A DNA stretch of 10,898 nt. It comes from Myxococcota bacterium. Lineage in GTDB: Bacteria > Myxococcota > Polyangia > GCA-2747355 > JAKLHH01. The notes below the pieces were generated by a model. The model had not been told where the DNA came from. It did no database searches and saw only the letters and a program-made list of their open reading frames with translations. Positions within the stretch are counted from its first letter, which is position 1; each line of letters begins with the position of its first letter. Below, in pieces: positions 5,589-10,898 of this stretch. Position numbers and translations under genes: made by a program. The DNA is taken from assembly GCA_022710245.1 (NCBI GenBank), contig JAKLHH010000142.1, positions 1-10,898 on the forward strand. The letters are read 5' to 3'.

Positions 5589-6302
5589 TCATCTCGCGCT
5601 CCCCGCGAGGCGCTCCGCCGCCGCGTCGAGGTAGCGGCACCCCCAGCGCTCGAGCGCGTAAAGGGCGTCCTCCACCAGCGGGCGCATCGCCGCCTCCGCC
5701 TCGCTCGCGGAGAGCGGTCGTAGCTGCTCCTGAAGGTAGGCCAGCATGGCCCCTTCGTCCGCAGCGGCCATGGCCTGCTCGAGGGCCCCCGTGCTCCACA
5801 TCTCCTTGCCGCTGAGGTCACCCAGCCGGGCGACGCCCTCGGGCTGGCTCAACTGGAGCGGCGCCGCACAGGTCGGGCGGTCGTGCGAAGCGGCCGCGAC
5901 CAACAATTCAAGCGGCGCCGCACAGGTCGGGCGGTCGTGCGAAGCGGCCGCGACCAACAATTCAAGCGGCGCCCCACACGTCGGGCGGTGGTGGGCAGCT
6001 GCCGCGACCAGCAGCTCGGTGCGCTCGGGGGTGGCGAAGTCCGTCGGCCAGACAGTGACCTCGGGGACGCGGTCGTACGCGGACCATCCCAGCTCCACGA
6101 AGAAGGCGTCGTCCTGCTTGGTGTTGGGCGCGAGCACGATGAAGACGCAGCCCGCCGGGCCAGCGGGTCTCCGGAAGAACGCCTTGCCACCGCCCCTGGC
6201 GATCAGCGGGAGCGCTGGCTTCCACGGCTGGTAGGCCGGCAGTCGACGCGCCAGCCCCTCGGCGAACAGGCGGGTGGCGGCCTTGCGGTACTCCTTGCGC
6301 AT
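5589..6302 (-). CDS. Unrecognised protein with in-frame triple repeat insertion
   Basis: This 237-aa product is probably cytoplasmic, with no signal peptide. Residues 1-95 form a compact domain with strands such as GCVFIVLAPNTKQDDAFFVE followed by LGWSAYDRVPEVTVWPTDF, and residues 150-237 are mainly helical (AMLAYLQEQLRPLSASEAEA). I do not recognise the family. Residues 96-149 are three consecutive 18-residue units, ELLVAAAAHHRPTCGAPL once and ELLVAAASHDRPTCAAPL twice, encoded by repeat copies C, B and A. They preserve the frame and look like an insertion into a loop between the two parts. Without them the protein would be 183 aa. No Shine-Dalgarno sequence is visible; TACCAT lies seven bases before the ATG, so a leaderless start is possible. 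The next gene starts after a 141-bp gap containing a strong hairpin. Confidence 0.78.
   Translation of the reverse strand: MRKEYRKAATRLFAEGLARRLPAYQPWKPALPLIARGGGKAFFRRPAGPAGCVFIVLAPNTKQDDAFFVELGWSAYDRVPEVTVWPTDFATPERTELLVAAAAHHRPTCGAPLELLVAAASHDRPTCAAPLELLVAAASHDRPTCAAPLQLSQPEGVARLGDLSGKEMWSTGALEQAMAAADEGAMLAYLQEQLRPLSASEAEAAMRPLVEDALYALERWGCRYLDAAAERLAGSAR
5857..5910 (+). repeat. Dispersed repeat, copy A (tandem unit 1)
   Basis: This 54-bp unit begins AGCGGCGCCGCACAGGTCGG and ends CCGCGACCAACAATTCA. It is identical at all 54 positions to copy B next to it, so the duplication is recent or actively homogenised. GGTCG-(GG)-CGGTCGT, loop GCGAA, GCGGCCG-CGACC can fold as a 12-pair hairpin with a two-base bulge, counting two G-T pairs. 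On the minus strand it encodes residues 132-149 of the host protein. Confidence 0.9.
5911..5964 (+). repeat. Dispersed repeat, copy B (tandem unit 2)
   Basis: Identical in all 54 bases to copy A and directly abutting it. It encodes residues 114-131 of the host protein on the minus strand. The period of 54 (18 codons) keeps the frame. Confidence 0.9.
5965..6018 (+). repeat. Dispersed repeat, copy C (tandem unit 3, diverged)
   Basis: Abuts copy B and matches it at about 44 of 54 positions. Its GGGCAGCTGCCGCGACCAGCAGC end is closer to the intergenic copies in places. It encodes residues 96-113 (ELLVAAAAHHRPTCGAPL). The divergence suggests C is the older insertion and A/B a later duplication. 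Confidence 0.85.
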
Positions 6303-6369
6303 CCCGGGGATGGTACACCAGGCACGCCCGCCCGGGCGAAGCTCCGTTGCCCCGGGACGCGTCGACCGC

Positions 6370-7083
6370 TCAGGAGCTCGAGGCCACCAGCGACGCCGGC
6401 GCCGGCGTCGGCGGCAGCCTGCGGAAGCGCACGTGGAAGTGACCGAGGTGACCCGGCTCGTGCCGGATGATCCCGGTCAGCGCGCGGCGGTGCGGGAACT
6501 GGAAGAGGCGCGTCAGCTCCTCCTCGGAGACGCCCTGCTCGCGGGCGTACTTGTAGAGCGGCCGCTGCAGCCGCCAGTTCAGGAACACGTACTGCACCTC
6601 GCCGCCGGCGATCAGCGTCGTGATCAGGTGCCAGGTGCGCTCGAGGTCGATGGTGCGCGCGCTCGCCTCGACGAGGTACTTCGTCCTCACCTTGAGCGGC
6701 ACGCGGAGGTCGACGTCGCGCCCGCTGCGGTGCGAGAGGTGCGGCAGCAGGCGGCCGCCGTTCTTCTTGCTGAGGTCGCCGATCACCACCTCGGTCTCCG
6801 GATAGCGGGTGTGGTGCGCGGCGAGCGCGACTTGGAGCTGCTCGCGGGCGCGCGGGATGCACCAGCCACGCTCGGGGTTGAGCAGCCGGTAGCCCTCGCC
6901 GTCCTCGAGCTGGACGAAGCCGCGGTCCAGGGTGCGCTTCGGCTCGCGCGCGTGCTTGGTCTGGCGCGCGCCGTGGGGGGCCGCGGGCTCGCTCGAGTCA
7001 GTGGACCCCGCCGCGCGCGCGGGGGCGGCGTCGAGGAGCAGGACGAGCGCGAGAGGGAGCAGGGTGCGACTGGCGTGCATCAT
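6370..7083 (-). CDS. Exported M74-type (MepA-like) murein endopeptidase
   Basis: This 237-aa periplasmic enzyme probably hydrolyses peptide cross-links in peptidoglycan using zinc, as penicillin-insensitive endopeptidase MepA (family M74) does. Residues 1-25 are a signal peptide (LLPLALVLLLDAAPARA). The zinc motif HRSGRDVDLR supplies H118 and D125, the same seven-residue spacing as MepA H113/D120, and HEPGHLGHFHVRF supplies H208, H212, H215 and H217. The interval from D125 to H217 also fits MepA. VVIGDLSKKNGG and the LERTWHLITTLI helix agree with the fold. Two adjacent ATGs (7083 and 7080) are possible starts; neither has a clear Shine-Dalgarno sequence, and the open frame upstream is a shadow because the signal peptide fixes the N-terminus. 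It is divergent from the IPT/propeller gene across a 382-bp gap rich in repeats. The catalytic call is family-based. Confidence 0.88.
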   Translation of the reverse strand: MMHASRTLLPLALVLLLDAAPARAAGSTDSSEPAAPHGARQTKHAREPKRTLDRGFVQLEDGEGYRLLNPERGWCIPRAREQLQVALAAHHTRYPETEVVIGDLSKKNGGRLLPHLSHRSGRDVDLRVPLKVRTKYLVEASARTIDLERTWHLITTLIAGGEVQYVFLNWRLQRPLYKYAREQGVSEEELTRLFQFPHRRALTGIIRHEPGHLGHFHVRFRRLPPTPAPASLVASSS

Positions 7084-7224
7084 CGCCAGCGAAGGATGCA
7101 GGCCGCGTGCCGTCGCGCCTTCGCGCGCAAGGCCGCGAGCGAGCTGGGGTCGCCCACGCGAACCGACCGAGATCGCGGCTGTGATCCTGCAGGCGGCAGG
7201 CTGCAGCGGCGGGCTTCTGTTTTG

Positions 7225-7275
7225 GTCGCGGCAGCTGCGCCCGACCGCCCGACCTGGGCGGCGCCGCTCCGAATT
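7225..7275 (-). repeat. Dispersed repeat, copy E
   Basis: Bases 7225-7271 are identical over 47 bp to 7326-7372 (copy F). In reverse complement it starts AATTCGGAGCGGCGCCGCCC and ends GCAGCTGCCGCGAC, differing from copy A at about four core positions. Read on the plus strand the flank and core give VLVAAAAPDRPTWAAPLRI, the same peptide pattern as in the gene at 5589-6302. Confidence 0.85.
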
Positions 7276-7282
7276 GCGGGTC

Positions 7283-7310
7283 CTCGCGGCCTCCGGCCGC
7301 TCCGGGATGA
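7283..7310 (+). repeat. Hairpin module, copy 2
   Basis: GCGGCC-TCC-GGCCGC (7286-7300) followed by TCCGGGATGA. It matches 24 of 28 bases of 2795-2822, and stem positions 7289 and 7297 are G-C where the other copy has T-A. It lies between copies E and F, with AATT on both sides (7272-7275 and 7320-7323). Confidence 0.6.
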
Positions 7311-7325
7311 GACCGCCGTAATTTC

Positions 7326-7375
7326 GTCGCGGCAGCTGCGCCCGACCGCCCGACCTGGGCGGCGCCGCTCCGATT
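7326..7375 (-). repeat. Dispersed repeat, copy F
   Basis: Identical to copy E over 47 bp and offset from it by 101 bp in the same orientation. Its right end CGATTGACA runs straight into a TTGACA hexamer that may be the -35 of the downstream plus-strand gene, so the repeat boundary and a promoter touch. Confidence 0.85.
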
Positions 7376-7403
7376 GACACCTCGGAGCCGCTCGCGCCAT
7401 TGT
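7374..7403 (+). promoter_or_regulatory. Possible promoter of the IPT/propeller gene
   Basis: A perfect -35 TTGACA (7374-7379) is followed after 18 bp by CATTGT (7398-7403), a weak -10 matching three of six positions. It would give a leader of about 55 nt before the ATG at 7466. The -35 overlaps the end of repeat copy F. Confidence 0.35.
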
Positions 7404-7465
7404 TGCCCGCGCGCCCTGATCCGCGCGCCAGCTTGTCCCACGCTCCGGCACGGAGGACCTCGATC

Positions 7466-8974
7466 ATGCGACGACGCCACGCGCTGCGCCTCACGCTCCT
7501 GCTCCCGCTCTCGCTCTCCCTCGTCGTTTGCGCCGGCGGCCAGCTCCCGGAGGTGCGGGACGTCCGGGACGTCAGCGCCGCCCACGGCGCGCCGACGGTC
7601 GAGCGGATCACCGACCTCGGCGCCGTGCGCCTGCCGCGGCAGGGCCGGCTCACCGCCGAGCACCGCGACGGCAGCGCGGTCATCGGCGAGCTCCTCCTCG
7701 TCGAGGGGAGCCGCTTCGGCAAGCAGCCCACCGTCACCATCGGTGGCCGCCCCGCGGCGGTGCTGGCGCACGTCGCCGGCGGCGGCGTCGTCGTCCGCGT
7801 GCCGTGGGGCATCGACGCGGGCTCGGTGGAGGTCGAGGTGGCGAACGCCGCCGGCCGCCACTCGCTCGCCTTCCCGGTCCGCCGCGTCGGGCTGATCGTC
7901 GACGGGCGCTCGCTGCAGGGCCTGGAGGTCAAGCCGGATGGCTCGGTCAGCCTCGGCAGCGCCACGCCGCTCGCCGGCGCGCGCCTCCTCGCCATCAGCC
8001 CCGAGGGCGCCGCCGCCTACGTGGCCGGTGAGTCACCGCGGCCGCGGCTCTGGGTCGTCGACCTCGCCGGACCGGCGCCCACCGTGGTCCACGAGCACGA
8101 GCTGCCTGGCACCAAGGTCCTCGACCTGGCCACCGCCGACCAGGCCTCGCTCGGCGCCGTGGTCACCGACACGCACGTGGTCACCTTCGAGACCAGCGAC
8201 CCGCTCTCGCCGGCGCTCTACGCGCCGGTCGCCATCCCGCCGAGCCTGGCGCGCAAGAACATCCTCGCCGCCGCGCTGGGAGGGCAGGGGCGCTCACTCG
8301 CGTTGCTCCTCGCCGACCTCAACCAGGTGGCGACCTTCGGCCTCGCGGACCCGGGGCGCCCGGCGGCGCCCGAGATCGGCGACGTGCTCCCCGAGGTGCC
8401 GCTGCAGGTCGCGCACGGCGTGCGCTTCTCGACGGACGAGGGCTCGCTCTGGGTGGTCTCCGGGGACACGCCGCGCTCCATCGCGGCCGGCCTGCAGCCG
8501 CTGCGCGTGACGTTGCTGCAGCCTCGCGGCCGCGAGGTCGCGGTGCACCGCACCTGGGAGCTCGGCGACAAGGAGGCCCCCCTCGCGCTCGCGCTCGCGC
8601 GCGGCGAGCCGATCCCGCCGGGCACCTCGATCCGCGCCGAGCCGTCGACCTCGTCGGTCTACGTGGCGGTGATGCCGAGCGCGCGCCTGCAGTCCGCGGG
8701 CGATCCGGCCGGCGCGGTGCTGCGCGCCTCGCTCGGCAAGAGCACCGAGCGCCTGCTCGCGGGGCCGCGCACGCTGACCTCGATCGACGTGGTCGGCCGC
8801 AAGCAGGTGCTCCTCGCGCTGGGCTTCGAGCGCGAGGGCGGCGGGCTGCGCCGCGTGCTCCTCAGCCAGCGCGCCTGGGAGAAGGAGGCGCCGCGAGTCC
8901 TGCCCCTCAGCCCGCTGGCGACCGCGCCGGCGCCGGGCGTGCCCGAGATCGGGGTCCTTCGCGCCCAGCCCTGA
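7466..8974 (+). CDS. Exported IPT/TIG plus beta-propeller-like protein
   Basis: This 502-aa protein starts at an ATG with GGAGGA eight bases upstream. Residues 1-22 are an exported signal (MRRRHALRLTLLLPLSLSLV). VVC at position 22 resembles a lipobox but has Val at -1, so lipidation is doubtful. Residues about 72-142 look like an IPT/TIG immunoglobulin-like domain (GELLLVEGSRFGKQPTVTIG, then GGGVVVRVPWGIDAGSVEVE). The remainder (143-502) is a series of beta-rich segments resembling a propeller, with blade-like pieces such as RLLAISPEGAAAYVAGE, RLWVVDLAGPAPTVV and SLWVVSGDTP. No catalytic motif is seen; a surface or periplasmic binding or structural role is inferred. It diverges from the M74 gene and converges with the lipoprotein gene 61 bp away, in a gap where I see no clear terminator. 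Confidence 0.82.
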   Translation: MRRRHALRLTLLLPLSLSLVVCAGGQLPEVRDVRDVSAAHGAPTVERITDLGAVRLPRQGRLTAEHRDGSAVIGELLLVEGSRFGKQPTVTIGGRPAAVLAHVAGGGVVVRVPWGIDAGSVEVEVANAAGRHSLAFPVRRVGLIVDGRSLQGLEVKPDGSVSLGSATPLAGARLLAISPEGAAAYVAGESPRPRLWVVDLAGPAPTVVHEHELPGTKVLDLATADQASLGAVVTDTHVVTFETSDPLSPALYAPVAIPPSLARKNILAAALGGQGRSLALLLADLNQVATFGLADPGRPAAPEIGDVLPEVPLQVAHGVRFSTDEGSLWVVSGDTPRSIAAGLQPLRVTLLQPRGREVAVHRTWELGDKEAPLALALARGEPIPPGTSIRAEPSTSSVYVAVMPSARLQSAGDPAGAVLRASLGKSTERLLAGPRTLTSIDVVGRKQVLLALGFEREGGGLRRVLLSQRAWEKEAPRVLPLSPLATAPAPGVPEIGVLRAQP

Positions 8975-9035
8975 TCGCCTCCCGGGCTCGCGTCCGCGGG
9001 TGGTGCTCAAGGACGCCAGCGCTAGCGGGGCGAGG

Positions 9036-10505
9036 TCACTTGGGTAGCATCCGCAGCAGGAACCCGTCCCGGCTCCCGAGGCTGGTGACGCTGCCCACCT
9101 CGAGCACCGCGGTCTGCGAGAAAGAGCCGGCCACGTAGAGGGCTCCGCCGGGGCCGGGAGCGACGGCGTAGACTTGGTCGTCGCCGGGGCCGCCGAGCTG
9201 CTTGACCCAGCGCAGGTCACCGCCGCCTGAGAAGCTCGCGAGGACAATGTCGACGTCGCCTTTGGACTGGAGCACCGTGCCGCCAAGCTCAGCGGTCTGC
9301 TGGAACGTGCCGAAGACGGTCGGCTGACCCGCGCCGTCGACCACGACACCAGCAAGGGGGATCTGGCCTCCCTGGAGCCCTCCCCCGAGCACCTTTGACC
9401 AGCGATGGACGCCGGCGCCCGTGAAGCTCGCGCCGACCAGCTGGTGGCCCTCGAGCTTCAGCGTGTCCCCTCCGAAGCTCACCGTACCCGCCATGCTTCC
9501 GCCGGCAAACACGTTGCTCCCGTCGCTGGCGAGGTACGGGACACCGGTCGAGTCGGCGCTGCCCGCCGTCTTCGCCCAGCGGTAGGCTCCCGCCGCCGTG
9601 AAGCTGGCGATGAACGGATCATAGCTCCACACATGCGGGAGCATGCCGCCGCCGAGATCCATCGGGCCACTGTACGCGCCGCCGAGGTAGAGGTTGCCGG
9701 CCTTGTCGACAGCGAGCGAACTGACCCACTCTCCGCTCTCGCTCCCCTTGCTCCCATACCCCGCCGACCAGTGGTGGGAGCCGTCGACAACGCTCAGGCT
9801 GGCGATGAAGAAGTCGGCGTCGCCGGTGAGGGGGCCGCCGCCGAGATCGACCGTGCCCTCAAAGTATCCCGCGATCACGACGTGGCCGAGCTCGTCGGCG
9901 ACGAGCCGCTTGACGCTGCTCGCGCCGGTCGAGGGCAGCCCGCGCGACCAGCGGTGCGCGCCGCTCGAAGACAGGCTGGCCACGAAGAGCTGGTCCGGCA
10001 GGATCGGCCCGCCGCCGAAGTCGATCGGGCTGTGCTGCAAGCTTCCCCCGAGGTAGACGTTCCCCGCGCCATCGCCCGCGAGGAACGGGTCGATCGCACC
10101 AAGGGCGCCAAGGAGCTTCGACCAGCGATGCGTCCCGTCCGCCGCATAGCTCACGATGAAGGCGCTGCCCTCGCCCTCCGCGGCCGCGAGCGGGCCGCCG
10201 CCGAGGTCGACGCTCCCGGCGATGCGCCCCAGCAGGTAGACATTGCCGGCGTGGTCCACGGCGAGGTCCCAGCCCTCATCGAAGCCCGTGCCACCGAAGC
10301 GCTTCAGCCAGGGCCCCGGAGCGGGCTTCAGATCCGCGCGCTGGTCTGGCAGCGAGGTGTCCCGGCGGGGAGCGATGGCGTCGAGGCGTCTCGAGTCGGG
10401 CGAACCACCGTCGTCGAGGGCGACGCGCCGCGAGCTGCAGCCGATCACGGCCACCCCCGCCGCGAGCAGGCCGAGCCATGCCGCGCGCGAGCCGTGGCCG
10501 GTCAC
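9036..10505 (-). CDS. SBBP-like beta-propeller lipoprotein
   Basis: The 489-aa product has a signal peptide ending in lipobox AVIGC (C23, its only cysteine), then an Asp/Arg/Pro-rich tether (residues 30-64, e.g. DSRRLDAIAPRRDT). From residue 65 it is a repeat protein. RW/HW-containing strands recur at residues 126, 184, 244, 308, 367 and 431 (HRWSK, HRWSR, HHWSA, YRWAK, HRWSK, LRWVK), about 58-64 residues apart, alternating with D/N-x-A/G-GN-hydrophobic-Y and DLGGGPL segments. This is the pattern of SBBP-type propellers in Myxococcota surface lipoproteins; the function is unknown and binding is inferred. The start is a GTG whose bases overlap the TGA of the upstream gene (GTGA), with no obvious Shine-Dalgarno, so translation is probably coupled. 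It is a close paralogue of that upstream gene at the C-terminus. Confidence 0.85.
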   Translation of the reverse strand: MTGHGSRAAWLGLLAAGVAVIGCSSRRVALDDGGSPDSRRLDAIAPRRDTSLPDQRADLKPAPGPWLKRFGGTGFDEGWDLAVDHAGNVYLLGRIAGSVDLGGGPLAAAEGEGSAFIVSYAADGTHRWSKLLGALGAIDPFLAGDGAGNVYLGGSLQHSPIDFGGGPILPDQLFVASLSSSGAHRWSRGLPSTGASSVKRLVADELGHVVIAGYFEGTVDLGGGPLTGDADFFIASLSVVDGSHHWSAGYGSKGSESGEWVSSLAVDKAGNLYLGGAYSGPMDLGGGMLPHVWSYDPFIASFTAAGAYRWAKTAGSADSTGVPYLASDGSNVFAGGSMAGTVSFGGDTLKLEGHQLVGASFTGAGVHRWSKVLGGGLQGGQIPLAGVVVDGAGQPTVFGTFQQTAELGGTVLQSKGDVDIVLASFSGGGDLRWVKQLGGPGDDQVYAVAPGPGGALYVAGSFSQTAVLEVGSVTSLGSRDGFLLRMLPK

Positions 10506-10898
10506 TGGGGCACCATCCGCAGCAGGAACCCGTCAGTATCTCCGACGCTGGTGAGGCTGCCGACGATGAGCGAGGCGGTCTGCGAGAAGTACCCGGTCAC
10601 GTAGAGGCTGCCGCCCGGACCGGGCGCGACGGCGAGGACGCTGTCGTCCTTCGGGCCGCCGAGCTGCTTGACCCAGCGCAGCTCGCCGGTCGACGAGTAG
10701 CGGGCGAGGACCCCGTCCGATTCTCCGTTCGCCGTGAGCGAGGTGCCGCCGAGCTCGTCGCTGCCGCTCGCGCTGATGTCCCCGAAGATGAAGAGGTCGC
10801 CGCCTCCCCCGAGGACGATCCCGCGGTCGTGCGCGAGGCTTCCGAGGACCTTCGCCCAGCGATAGCCGCCGTCCGCGGTCAGGCTGGCCCCGACCAGC
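10502..10898 (-). CDS. Paralogous SBBP-like repeat protein, C-terminal part, cut by right edge
   Basis: The frame is open from the right edge to the TGA at 10504-10502, giving the last 131 residues. They end ELRWVKQLGGPKDD ... DGFLLRMVPQ and align without gaps, apart from a few substitutions, to the end of the neighbouring lipoprotein (DLRWVKQLGGPGDD ... DGFLLRMLPK). The preceding LVGASLTADGGYRWAKVLG aligns to LVGASFTGAGVHRWSKVLG. The two are therefore tandem duplicates, probably both lipid-anchored propellers, though this gene's N-terminus lies outside the window. Its stop overlaps the GTG start of the downstream paralogue by four bases. Confidence 0.85.
   Translation of the reverse strand, partial: LVGASLTADGGYRWAKVLGSLAHDRGIVLGGGGDLFIFGDISASGSDELGGTSLTANGESDGVLARYSSTGELRWVKQLGGPKDDSVLAVAPGPGGSLYVTGYFSQTASLIVGSLTSVGDTDGFLLRMVPQ

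Larger units (their letters stand above)
7084..7465. other. Divergent intergenic region with repeats, no gene
   Basis: These 382 bp separate the divergent M74 and IPT/propeller genes. They hold repeat copies E and F in inverse orientation to copies A-D, a hairpin module between them, a palindromic CCTGCAGG near 7189 and a GC-rich hairpin-prone stretch at about 7110-7140. I see no coding frame with protein-like composition. A possible plus-strand promoter sits at the right edge of copy F. No clear promoter for the minus-strand gene was found. Confidence 0.65.

Noticed and set aside
5857..6018. CRISPR array
   Set aside because: The three 54-bp units abut with no variable spacers, keep a reading frame inside a gene, and no cas gene is present.
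7084..7995. N-terminal extension of the M74 gene to a 541-aa protein
   Set aside because: The extra part crosses repeats E and F and the antisense of the IPT gene; the signal peptide at 7083 marks the true N-terminus.
8975..9035. Intrinsic terminator between the convergent genes
   Set aside because: Only short imperfect inverted repeats and no T-run on either strand.

Overview
The window is very GC-rich, and long open frames occur on the strand opposite most genes. That base composition, a class of SBBP-like beta-propeller lipoproteins with Asp-rich linkers, a TonB-like protein with a long Lys/Pro/Glu linker, a lipoprotein with a GspC-type PDZ domain and a LexA box containing GTTCAG together suggest a deltaproteobacterial or Myxococcota (myxobacteria-like) chromosome. 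This is inference from gene content; there is no rRNA or other taxonomic marker.

Layout. Positions 1-2658 (minus): the N-terminal part of an unrecognised protein leaving the left edge, preceded by a 673-aa inner-membrane TonB-like protein with an extra C-terminal domain. Positions 2659-2922: a repeat-rich intergenic region with three copies of a 14-bp palindrome, a small hairpin module and one copy (D) of a ~50-bp dispersed repeat. Positions 2923-3540 (minus): lexA, with a clear sigma-70-like promoter whose 17-bp spacer is a LexA-box-like inverted repeat, then a ~160-nt leader. Positions 3700-4680 (plus): an exported HEAT-like helical repeat protein divergent from lexA. Positions 4719-5447 (minus): a coiled-coil lipoprotein with a GspC-like PDZ domain. 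Positions 5589-6302 (minus): an unrecognised protein interrupted in frame by three tandem 54-bp copies (A-C) of the same dispersed repeat. Positions 6370-7083 (minus): an exported M74 (MepA-like) murein endopeptidase. Positions 7084-7465: a divergent intergenic region with two more repeat copies (E, F) around a second hairpin module. Positions 7466-8974 (plus): an IPT/TIG plus beta-propeller-like exported protein. Positions 9036-10898 (minus): two adjacent paralogous repeat lipoproteins with a GTGA stop/start overlap, the upstream one cut by the right edge.

Most products look envelope-associated (inner-membrane energy transducer, exported or lipid-anchored proteins, murein hydrolase), but nothing shows one common pathway. 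The exception is lexA, the SOS repressor. The most unusual signal is the dispersed repeat. It has six copies in 10.9 kb, both intergenic and inside a gene, always open in one reading frame that encodes a recognisable LVAAA-x-x-DRPT-x-AAP peptide, and it is associated with a hairpin module that shows a compensatory base-pair change. It behaves like a coding-compatible palindromic mobile element, analogous in principle to Rickettsia palindromic elements.
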